Positions 43,726 to 54,650 of a stretch of DNA of 64,000 nucleotides are shown here, one piece after another. Position 1 is the first letter of the stretch, and each line of letters starts with the position of its first letter. Both the position numbers and the translations under genes were made by a program. Source of the DNA: Cryptomeria japonica (taxonomy: Eukaryota; Streptophyta; Pinopsida; Cupressales; Cupressaceae); contig NC_081409.1 of assembly GCF_030272615.1 (NCBI RefSeq), positions 650,038,468 to 650,102,467 on the forward strand, written 5' to 3'. The notes beneath the pieces are model-generated. The model was not told the origin of the DNA, did not search any database, and worked only from the letters and a program-made list of their open reading frames with translations.

Positions 43726-44860
43726 TGTTGGTTGAAAATTTTGTACACTTGGGGAGATATACAAAATTGTGGTTTCAACCACAACGTGTGAGTAAAACTC
43801 TCCTAATTAAGGGAAGGCTCCCCCTATCTAACTACAACTTTGAAAATAAAATAGCATGGGACAACAATCTTTCTTCTTTTTTCAAGAAAGACAATATCCT
43901 TTTCTCTTCACAGAAAAGTGATAGCGATTTGATATAAAACAACAGTAACAACTTTCAAAATGAAATGAGAGAAAGGAAATAAAGTTTCCTGAAAGCTCAA
44001 AGACTTCTGTCAATTCCTTTGGGACGAGACAACAATATCAAGCTCAAGGACTTGATTATATGAAGTCCTATCTACCCTTTTCTATACTAATTCTATCAAA
44101 AACAAATTATAACAACTCAAAGACTAGAATATCTTAATCTTTTCTACTTAAAACAATGGGAAGTAGTATAAGCTCAAAGACTCATAGCTATTTCTCACAA
44201 AATCTGCTCCTAAATTCTCTTAAGAACAAGTGAAAGCACAAAGACTTACAACTTCTCTCAACAAAATATTTATTTTAACCTATATTAACCTCAACTACTT
44301 GCAACACAAAGACTGCAAATCAAATGTGATTAAGCTCTTTAAGAAATACTTGCAAGAAAGATAATATAGAACACAAACTCAAGTATGTAGCACAAAGACT
44401 CAAAGCTTGAGAAATTTCCTTCTATTCCTTTAAATTCTTGAATTTACACATGAAAGCTCAAAGACTTCTTTGTTGTAAATTTGGCAGAGTTTTTGTTTGC
44501 TTTCCAAAAGATAAATATTACAATAGACCCCTCAAGTATTTATAGGAGAGGAGTCATGAGAAAAAGGTGGGAGGATCCTAACTAACTTGAGAAATTATCT
44601 CAACCACTAAGACTTATTCAATAACTAACCATGACTTATTCCAACTACAATCCTAATTGAACACAACTTGTAGTTGCTTTACATGTAATTACAAAAGTGC
44701 ACGTAACGAGTTAACTTGCAATTACAAAGTAGTTTTTTTTTACATATAACTTGTCAAAATAAAATTACAAATGCATAACTAAAACTATTCCATGTGTCTA
44801 AAGACACGACTCTAACTGCATCATTGTTTGTCTGTGATGATATTCATGTCTCTTCAAGAT
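43726..44860 (-). mobile_element. Minus-strand LTR inserted in the gypsy RT (right edge uncertain)
   Basis: TGTTGG starts at 43726 right after the RT codons for RNFSS..NPI. On the minus strand CTATAAATA (44545-44537) forms a TATA box and the sequence ends ...CCAACA. Between them the word CAAAGACT recurs eight times (see separate entry). The right edge is a guess, and no target-site duplication of CCTAT was found. Confidence 0.5.
43998..44466. repeat. Eight spaced copies of CAAAGACT
   Basis: CAAAGACT (one copy CAAGGACT) at 43998, 44045, 44118, 44175, 44239, 44307, 44393 and 44459, usually preceded by AGCT or GCA. Spacing is 47-86 bases. On the sense (minus) strand it reads AGTCTTTG and lies downstream of the TATA box, in the R/U5 region. 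Confidence 0.85.
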
Positions 44861-46730
44861 GCTAGAAGTTGAAGTATTCTGGATTGGTAAAGACATCTTG
44901 AACCGGAATGGGAACATGCATCCTTGTTTTCTTGCTTGGGGTAGTACTATCTTTTCAGGAGGGAAAGGGTTACCTTCCTCTTTTCATGTCATGACCATCT
45001 TTGTCTTGAAAGCATTCTATGCTCTCAACCATGAATTGTTATTGTATCTCTTCTTTGTATCATCCTCCAATCTGGAAATCCACTTGCAAAATAAGGCCCA
45101 TGCCTTAATCCATTGATCTGGTAGATCGTGTGTGCAAACCGGACTAACAAGGGAAGAGATAAATTGATGCGAAAATGGGCTCACAAATGAATTTCGGGTT
45201 CTGGAAGTTGCATTACATGTGTGGGGAAAACAAGAGCATTAACTTGCAATTGTGGAGAACAAACATGCAACTTCATATGTGTAATGGGTAACTACAAGTT
45301 TGCACTTGTAATTGGGCCTTTAAAACTCATTTTCAAGTTTTTTTTTTTAGTGCATTTTGGACCAATTTCGGGTTTTGGATGGCTGACTGTAGGTAGAATT
45401 AAAATGGGATAAATGAATGAAGGTGTGAAATGAGTGGATGAAACGGTGAGAATGGTATGTACGGATGATGGAAATGAACATGGATGAAAATGGAAGGATT
45501 TTGGGAAGATCAATTATTTTCATTCTTGTAATTGGGATTTAAAATCTCGAATACAAGTAAAGAGGGAAAATGGGGAAGAACAATGCAATTTACAAATTGC
45601 CTTGCAAACTTGAAACAAAGGGGAAAATCTCTCACAAAGACGATTTTAGGAAAGAACAAAACAAAACATATAAATATCATGAAGAGAAAGAATCTCTTAT
45701 AGATAAAAGAAGAAGATTCAAACCCTAGCCACATTTTTGAAAAAATGCCCTATGTATCAAAATGCCCATTAAAAGCATGAAGAATCGGTCAAGTAAAGGA
45801 CCCAACCTCTACGCCTAGGCAAGACAAGCCAAAATGATTTAGGAAAGACAAGATTCGTGGCACTTGAATAAGGCAAATCGTGGCATTTTTCAAAAACATT
45901 TTTGCTGTTAAAACCCCATAAAACCAATGACAATTTCTTCCAAATGGCATGAAGAGAGTTGGAAAATGCATGAAAATAGCAAGGAATCCAAAACGTCTTC
46001 CTTCTCCTAAGATTTCTCCACAAAAATCAGTGGAAATTGTCAACAAAATCCACCAATATTGCTGGTTGGGTTTTTGGGAAATAACAACAAGTTTAAAATT
46101 GCATGCAATAAGGAAAATTGGGTTTTTGAGAGCGAACAACAAGTTTAAAATGTTACTTTTCTCTCAACAAGGCAAAATCGGGTTTTAGAAATCCAATTGC
46201 AAGTTTAAAATGTCACTTTTTCCATCAAGAAGGAAAAATCAGGTTTTAAAAATGCAATTACAAGTTAAAAATTTCCCCATTTGCACTTTATGGAGAAAAT
46301 CAGGTTTGTTGGGCAAAATAGTAAGTTTAAAATGTCACTTTATTTCATTTCTAGCCAAAATAGGGTTTTTGAGAGAGATGCGCAAATTTAAAATTACTTG
46401 TAAAGGGAAAATAAAATCTGTACAAGAAGTTTTAATAACTTGCACATATGTAATAGGGGTTTAAAATCCCTATTACAAGCAAAAGACATTAAAGTAGGGG
46501 TTTTAGAAAAGAATTACAAGTTTACTTGTAACTTATCCAAAAAAACCCTATTCTAACTTAAAAAGCCAAAAAGCATCAAGAGGGAAATAAAAAGTAAGTT
46601 ACAAGTTCTTTTTTCAATAAAGTGCACTTGTAATTAGCCAAAAATTTTCCTACAAAGACCAAAACAAAGGAAATCATTAAAACTTGCAATTCAAGGAAAC
46701 TTTCCCACCTGCAGTCAAAGGAGTTCAATT
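44861..46730. other. Unassigned region with recurring short motifs
   Basis: No known domain. An open frame at 44859-45116 and its reverse strand have no recognisable product. From 45180 to 46640 words such as 'ttgcaagtttaaaatg', 'gggttttagaaat' and 'acttgtaatt' recur irregularly, as if an old repeat of 60-70 bases had decayed. A copia element interrupts this region at 46731. Confidence 0.4.
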
Positions 46731-48262
46731 TGATAGTTCTGATACTTAATATAAGTACAGATCCAATAGCCAACAAGATGAGAGGGGGGGGGGGGGGGGG
46801 TGAATCATACACACTTAATCATCCATAAAAACATCAGATTCAACCTCGGTAACATATACTTCAGTAATATAATCAAAACTGTCAAACATGCAAACTCAAA
46901 AGCATATAAACATCATAAACCTCATAACACCAGATTTAACGTGGAAACCCAAATAGGGAAAAACCACTATGGGATTTCAGACCCACTAAGAAATATACTC
47001 TTCTAGAGTATGCTCGGTTAAAAGCAAATCCTGTTAAAGATTACAAACACATTGCTAGATGTGACCCGGTTAAGGGATTTCCCTCAGATCTATTAGGATC
47101 TTCACCTTGTTAGAAGTGACCTTGTTAAAGGATTTCAAACACTCAATCAGAATGTCACCTTGCTAGAGGGTTTTACAAATAAAACTGTTAAGTCCACTCG
47201 GTTAAGAGATTTTCTGTCACTTTCACAAAATAACAGTAATAAAAATCTATCTGCAACTTCACATCTAAAATGCTAAAGGAGATTCTTATTTGTTCAATAC
47301 AATCTAGACATAGAACTAATCTTGTCCATCTGCTGGGCTTCTATACTCTGTTATTTAAATAGGTCTTCAAGCTTCTATGCTCAGTAATCACTATGTAGCA
47401 TCCCTATGCATACACTTGCCGCATACATTGTTTATCAATGGTTTCCTATTTATAAACAATTAGGTAACCACTTAATCTCCTTGATCACATTTCCCATGAT
47501 CAATCATAGCCATCAGATCTTTAATCTTGTCCAGGTTCAATGTATCTTTTGATCTGAAAACATTTTACCCTGCCTTGGAACTTGCATACATTTCTTGGAA
47601 CTTGTGCTATGGTATTACGGTTCAATCTGAGTTGTAGATCTCCATGCCAACTTTCCTTTGCCTTAGATTCATTAACAAACTTTATGCACGACTCACTAAT
47701 CATTTAATCAGTTTCGGCTCATTAGCTTCCTTCATTAAATATCGCATGTAAACATTTAATGCATTCTATTATAGCTCAGTTACAACTCGGTAACAACTCG
47801 GTGAATACTAAACTTCACTCGGTAGACATTTCGCCTTCATTAACCAATAGTGATAACCTTAGGGTTTACCGACTAGGTTCGTTGCTTGATAACATAGTAT
47901 AGTATTAACCTTTACAATTTACAACATCTGTATGATGATTAAATAATCTAAACATCATGATCTCATCATTGTCTAACTCAGTAATAGTTGCCCATTGAAT
48001 ACTTTATTCATCCCCTTATTCATCATATTCCTTCCCGTGTCTTTTACCGACATCTTTCTATTCTTCATATCATACTTCTCAAGATATGGCAACATCATAC
48101 TAAATTATTAAATCAATTTTCTTGACATCAATGACAAAATAATAATATAAAGATAGTAAACATCTTTAATCAGTTATATCCATAATCATCAACAACCTTC
48201 TCAATATCCTTATGAAATGCTAACAATCTTTCATTGTCTATTATAATGCTATATTGCCAACA
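46731..48262 (-). repeat. 3' LTR of the copia element
   Basis: Plus-strand edges TGATAG...GCCAACA. A 17-base G-run lies at 46784-46800 and the R/U5 signature at about 46938-46980. Confidence 0.95.
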
Positions 48263-48276
48263 ATCTCCCCCTTTGG
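48263..48276 (-). promoter_or_regulatory. Polypurine tract of the copia element
   Basis: On the minus strand CCAAAGGGGGAGAT, abutting the LTR start TGTTGG. Further GGGGGAGAAGA copies lie upstream at about 48425-48475. Confidence 0.9.
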
Positions 48277-48700
48277 AATTGATGGCAAAACCAATTGATT
48301 TGACCTTAAAAGATTCGGATTGTTGTGATTCTGAAATATTGAAATGCTCTCCCCCATTCATTAGACTTCACCTGTTTTCTTCATTTTTCTTTCCAATCTG
48401 TAGTCTTCTTAGTTTTCTTTTAGTCTTCTCCCCCGATAGGTCTTCTCCCCCTATATTAGTCTTCTCCCCCTTTGACAACAATGCCAAAAAGTAAAGAACT
48501 AAAACATAATTACTTTCTGTATGAAGTGATTTCCTGTGGTTGTGTATCAACTGAGTCTTGGTCAAAGAATTGTCTTTAATTCCTGTTCCTTGTAATATTT
48601 CCTGTACACCTTTAGAAAACATCCTAAAGTGTATAAATTAGCATCAACTCCTAAAAGATATGCGATAGAGTCATTAGATTGATGCTTTCACCGAACTCGG

Positions 48701-51700
48701 TTAGTGAGTAGAAGATAGGGGTAGGACCCCTAACTTACTTCTGAGATATTCAAAAGTGTCCCTTGGTAGTGGCTTGGTGAAGATATCTGCTATTTGTTCC
48801 TTTGTGCTAATATACTCTAACACCACTTTCTTCTCTTGAGCTTTTTCTCTAAGATAATGATATTTGATAGAGATGTGCTTTGTCTTAGAGTGCATAACAG
48901 GATTTTTTGAAATATTAATGGCACTAGTATTGTCACAGAATATAGTTACTGGCTCGGTAACTTTCTCATTTATACCTTCCAACATATGTTTGATCCATGC
49001 AATGTTGGTACAATTCAGTGCTGCAGCAATGTATTCAGCTTCTACTGTTGACTGTGAAACACATCCTTGTTTCTTGCTAAGCCAACTCACTAATCTTTCT
49101 CCTAAAAAGAAAGCTCCTCCACTTGTGCTTTTTCTGTCATCAATGTTGCCTGCCTAATCAGCATCAGTATAAACTTTTAAATCAAAACCATTTCCTTTCT
49201 GATACACTAAGCTATAATCCTCAGTGCCTTTCAAGTATCTAAAAATTCCTTTGATTGCTGTCATGTGTGTTTCCTTAGGATCTGCAGAGAATCTTGCAAC
49301 TATACCTACTGCATGTGCTATGTCTGGTCTGTTGTAAACAACATATTGTAGTTTTCCAATCATGGATCGGTAAAGTGTCTCATGAACAGATGCAGATTCA
49401 TCATTCTTTGATAATTTACAGTTGGTAGTCATAGGAGTACTTACTGGTTTCGAATCCTCCATTCCAAATTTCTTCAATATTTTCTTTATGTACTTGGATT
49501 GAGTAATGAAAATCTCATTTTTCATTTGCAGTATCTGTAAACCTATAAAATACTTTTTCTCACCAATTAATGACATCTCAAATTCTTTGCTCATTTCATT
49601 TCCAAAGTTCTTGCATAGAGAGTCATTGCCACAAAATATGATATCATCAACAAATATGGCTGAGATCAGTATTCCATTTTCATCATTCTTCATGTACATG
49701 TTGCTATTCTCACTTGTCCTTATAAAACCAATCTTAATCAAATAAGAGTGCAATCTTTCATACCATGCTCTTGGTACTTGTTTCAAACCATATAAAGCTT
49801 TGTTCAATTTACATACCTGATCTTTATTATTGTCTTCAACAAATCCTTCAGGTTGTTCAATAAAAACTTCTTCTTCTAATATTCCATTAAAAAATGTAGA
49901 TTTAACATCCATTTGATATACCTTGAAGTTTTTGAAAGCAGCATAGGCCAACAATGTTCTTACTCCTTCAAGTCTAGCAACAGGTACAAAAGTTTAACCA
50001 TAATCAATTCCTTCTTCTTGAGCATAACCTTTGCAAACTAGTCTTGCTTTGTTTCAAATGACCTCTCCTTTTTCATTTAGCTTGTTTCTGAAAATCCACT
50101 TTGTGCCGATTACATTCTTGTCCTTCAGTCTTGGGATTAGTGTCCATGTGTCATTCTTCTTGATTTGATCAATCTCTTTTGTCATAGCATTTATCCAATC
50201 TTCACTGTTGAATGCCTCTTTCACTATTCTCAGTTCAAATTCAGATATCAAACATGTGTTCTGTCTCAGTTTGTTCCTTGTCATAATTGGATCATCCTTA
50301 TCTCCTATAATCTGACTTGGTGCATGATGTCTTCTGACATACTTGGCTAATACAGGCTTGGTAGGCTCTGTATGATCTTCTTCATCACTCGGTAACTGGA
50401 TATTTTCTTCATTTTCTTCAACAGTCTTCTCGGTTGAACATAGACAAATTTATCATACTCTTCTAGTTCCTTGGAATTTCCTTCATCATTTCTTTCAGCA
50501 AATTCATCAATTTTCACATTTGCACTTTCTATTATTTTGTTAGATGATTTGATCAGACATTTAAATGCTTTGCTTCTAGAAGAATAACCTAGAAATGTTC
50601 CTTCTTCACTTTTTTGATCAAACTTGCCATTTCTATCATCTTTGTGAACATAGCATCTATTTCCAAAGATTTTAAAATAACTTACATTAGGTTTCTTATC
50701 ATACCAGATTTCATATGGTGTCTTCAAAGTACCTTTCTTCAATTGAACTCAGTTCAAGGTGAACATAGCCACCTAGAAATGTTCCTTCTTCACTTTTTTG
50801 ATCAAACTTGCCATTTCTATCATCTTTGTGAACATATCATCTATTTCCAAAGATTTTAAAATAACTTACATTAGGTTTCTTATCATACCAAATTTCATAT
50901 GGTGTCTTCAAAGTACCTTTCTTCAATTGAACTCAGTTCAAGGTGTAAACTGCTGTGCTTATTGCTTCTCTCCAAAATGTTTGTGGCACCTTCTTTTCAA
51001 TCATCAATGTTTTAGCACAATCCACAATAGATTCATTTCTTCTCTCAGCTATTCCATTCTGCTATGGAGTTCTCAGTGCAGAGACTTGTCTTTTAATACC
51101 ATGATCATTGTAGAATAAGTTGAACTCATCAGATGTGAACTCTCCTCCTCTATCTGATCTAAGACATTTTAGTTGTCTTCCTATTTCATTTTCAACTCTT
51201 TCCCTGTACCATTTAAACATTTGAAAAGCTTCTGATTTTTCTTTTAGAAACATTACTAACATCATCCTTGAATAGTCATCCACAAATAATATGAAATATT
51301 TATCACCATAATAACTTTGAACTTTCATAGGACCACAAAGATCAGTGTGCACTAGATCTAAAATTCCCTTAGAAGTGTAAGACTTACTTGTAAAGCTTGA
51401 TCTTGTCATCTTACCCATCTGGCATCCTTGACACATAGCATTCTCAGGTTTTTCAAGACTTGGTAGACCTCTTACTCGGTGCTTCTTGCTTATTTTGATC
51501 AGATTATCAACATTTACATGACAAAACCTTTTATGCCATAACCAGGTATAATCTAACTTTGCATACAAACACTTATTCTGATTTGAGTCAAGGTGAAATG
51601 TATTACCTTTTTTTTGTGTCCCGGTAGCAGCTAACTTTCCATTCTTGTCATGAACTTTGACAATTCCCTTCTGAAATTCTATTCGGTAACCTATGTTGTT

Positions 51701-52996
51701 TAGCTGTGCTACACTCAACAAATTATATTTCAAACCTTCAACCCAATAAACATCATTGTATCTTGCATTATCAAGAAGTGTTATAGATCCTTTACCTCTC
51801 ACCAGACATGGTGCATCATTACCAAATCTAACATAGCCTCCATCATAATCTTCTAATATAACAAACTTGTGTTTATCTCCTGTCATATGATGTGAGCATC
51901 CACTATCTATGATTCAAGAATCATTAGTGTTTATGTGAGATATTAGGGATTTTTCTTCATACCTTTCTTCATCTAATCCATCTTTGATAGCCACATAAAC
52001 TACTTCCTCTATATCAGTTTCATCTGATTTATCATCATTGGATTCCTCATTAGCTATTAAACATGTCTTTCTATCTCTTCTTCGGAAGTCTCGGTGTCCT
52101 CGATAATAATTATCTTTCTATCTATCATCTCGGTAATCTCTCTTTCCAGTAAAATTTTTGTCAGGACAGTTAGAAGCCATATGTTCTATCTTATCACAAT
52201 TGAAACATTTCAAAGGTAGTTTTCCTTTATACTTACCTTTGCCTCTCGATAACCTTTTGGCTAGTAGTGCTTCAAACTCTTCTTGCTTTCTGATTTCCTC
52301 ATACAATTTGTGTACTTCTTCCATGTTCTTATGAAATCTTTCACTTGCTCCACTATGATTTCCTTCAGAGTACTTATACTTTCTTTCATTGAGATCATTA
52401 GATTCATCAAGATGAAAAGAACTAAATGCAGATTCAACTTTATCTACCAAAGATCCACTGTTATCAAAATTACTTAACTCAAATGCATGTAGTCTAGGAA
52501 TAGTAGCATCTAAAGAAACTGGCATATTAGGTATAGACCTCAATTCATTGATTGTAGAGACTCAGATTGCATAAGCTGGTAGTAGGGTTCTTAACAACTT
52601 ACTTGTTATATCCTTTTCATCAATAGTTCCACCTGCTCCTTTGATTTGATTGACAATCTCCTTTAGTCTTGTACTGCACTGAGTTATGTTCTCACCTTCA
52701 TTCATCCTCATAGATTCAAGTTGTCCTCTTAGACTATCTACTTTTGCTCTTTGAACATGTTCATCTCCTCCATACACTGATATGAGCTTATCCCACATTG
52801 CCTTTGCATCATTGCAGCCTTCTAGATCATTAAACTTTGAATCGGTCAATGCAGATGTTATTTCAATCATTTCTTGAATATGTTCTTGCTTTGCCTTTAT
52901 CTCTTCCATAGTCAATGGATAGGTGCTCGGTGTAACAAAATCATTCTCCAAATAGTATACAGCATATTCTCCAACTCCTGATAGATGTAGCTTCAT
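48701..52996 (-). pseudogene. Ty1/copia gag-pol polyprotein, interrupted by stops and two frame changes
   Basis: One frame from 52996 to 48701. Gag: 52996-52100, with zinc knuckle CFNCDKIEHMASNC (CX2CX4HX4C intact, 52212-52171). Protease: IIDSGCSHHMTG near 51900. Integrase: HHCC region (HKRFCHV...CQGCQ), then DLVHTDLCGP, FVDDYSR and LRSDRGGEF (51390-51110), C-terminal part to about 50350. RT: MDVKSTFFNGILEEEVFIEQ, KALYGLKQVPRAWY and the catalytic FVDDIIF (49660-49640). RNase H: SKKQGCVSQSTVEAEYIAA to TKEQIADIFTKPLPR (49080-48740). Stops occur after AYAI, DDR, before IIDSG, after ALRTP, in the LN*VQ segment and in YTDAD*AG; where the consensus codon is clear each is a single transition. A 184-bp duplication and a 1-base indel near 50430 shift the frame and restore it. 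Confidence 0.95.
50587..50945. repeat. Tandem duplication inside the integrase C terminus
   Basis: 50587-50761 and 50771-50945 (175 bp each, 9 bp apart, offset 184) are nearly identical. Because 184 is not a multiple of three, the duplication breaks the pol frame. Confidence 0.95.
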
Positions 52997-53106
52997 TCTT
53001 TTCTACCATGTAGAGAAACTTGACTTGTTTAGCTTCGGTGCATCCCTCTTATACATCTTTCGATCTTTAACTCAAGTGCCTTTAAACTTTTCTTCTGAAG
53101 TCCAAA

Positions 53107-53118
53107 GCTCTGATACCA
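53107..53118 (-). promoter_or_regulatory. Primer binding site of the copia element
   Basis: TGGTATCAGAGC on the minus strand, two bases after the 5' LTR end; initiator-methionine tRNA type. Confidence 0.95.
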
Positions 53119-53120
53119 AT

Positions 53121-54645
53121 TGATAGTTCTGATACTTAATATAAGTACAGATCCAATAGCCAACAAGATGAGAGGGGGGGGGGGTGAATTATACACACTT
53201 AATCATCCATAAAAACATCAAATTCAACCTCGGTAACATATACTTCAGTAATATAACCAAAACTGTCAAACATGCAAACTCAAAAGCATATAAACATCAT
53301 AAACATCATAACACCAGATTTAACGTGGAAACCCAAATAGGGAAAAACCACTGTGGGTTTTCGGACCCACTAAGAAATATACTCTTCTAGAGTGCTCGAT
53401 TAAAAGCAAATCCTGTTAAAGATTACAAACACATTGCTAGATGTGACCCGGTTAAGGGATTTCCCTCAGATCTGTTAGGATCTTCACCTTGTTAGAAGTG
53501 ACCTTTTTAAAGGATTTCAAACACTCAATCAGAATGTCACCTTGCTAGAGGGTTTTACAAATAAGACTGTTAAGTCCACTCGGTTAAGAGATTTTCTTTC
53601 ACTTTCACAAAATAACAGTAATAAAAATCTATCTATAACTTCACATCTAAAATGCTAAAGCAGATTTTTATTTGTTCAATACAATCTAGACATAGAACTA
53701 ATCTTGTCCATCTGTTGGGCTTCTATACTCTGTTATTCAAACAGGTCTTCAAGCTTCTGTGCTCGGTAATCACTATGTAGCATCCCTGTGCATACACTTG
53801 CCCGCATACATTGTTTATCAACAGTTTCCTATTTATAAACAATTAGGTAACCGCTTAATCTCCTTGATCACATTTCCCATGATCAATCATAGCCATTAGA
53901 TCTTTAATCTTGTCCAGGTTCAATGTATCTTTCGATTTGAAAATGTTTTACCCCACCTTAGAACTTGCATACATTTCTTGGAACTTGTGCCAAGGTATTG
54001 CGGTTCAATTTGAGTTGTAGATCTCCATGCCGACTTTCCTTTGCCTTAGATTCATTAACAAACTTCATGCATGGCTCACCAATTATTTAATCAGTTCCAT
54101 CTCATCAGCTTCCTTCATTAAATATTGCATGTAAACATTTAATGCATTCTGTTATAGCTCGGTTACAACTCTGTAACAACTCGGTGAATACTAAACTTCA
54201 CTCGATAGACATTCTGCCTTCATTAACCGATAGCGATAACCTTAGGGTTTACCGACTAGGTTCCTTACTTGATAACATAGTATAGTATTAACCTTTACAA
54301 TTTACAACATATGTATGATGATAAAACAATCTAAACATCATGATCTCATCATTGTCTGACTCAGTAATAGTTGCCCATTGAATACCTTATTCATCCCCTT
54401 ATTCATCATATTCTTTCATGTGTCTTTTACCGACATCTTTCTATTCTTCATATCATACTTCTCAAGATATGGCAACATCATACTGAATTAGAAAATCAAT
54501 TTTCTTGACATCAATGACAAAATAATAATATAAAGACAGTAAACATCTTTAATTAGTTATATCCATAATCAACAACAACCTTCTCAATATCCTTATGAAA
54601 TGCCAACAATCTTTCATTGTTTGTTATAATGCTATATTGCTAACA
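53121..54645 (-). repeat. 5' LTR of the copia element
   Basis: Plus-strand edges TGATAG...GCTAACA. G-run of 11 at 53174-53184 and R/U5 signature at about 53321-53365. Otherwise collinear with the 3' LTR. Confidence 0.95.
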
Positions 54646-54650
54646 CAATT

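Larger units (their letters stand above)
46731..54645 (-). mobile_element. Nearly complete Ty1/copia element with TSD CAATT
   Basis: Minus-strand element of 7.9 kb. LTRs at 46731-48262 (3' LTR, 1532 bp) and 53121-54645 (5' LTR, 1525 bp) are alike over their full length. Flanks are CAATT on both sides (46726-46730 and 54646-54650). Its PBS, PPT and one gag-pol reading frame are in the expected order. Differences between the LTRs are scattered substitutions and a change in a G-run (17 against 11), so the insertion is not very recent. It lies within the motif-rich region 44861-46730 / 54651 onward. Confidence 0.97.

Noticed and set aside
44859-45116. An 85-codon ORF as a host gene
   Set aside because: No domain, no splice sites, and it adjoins an LTR; the opposite strand is equally open in parts.
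46796-53390. Similar short ORFs (68 codons) at 46800 and 53184 as a gene pair
   Set aside because: They are the same position in the two LTRs of one copia element, read antisense.
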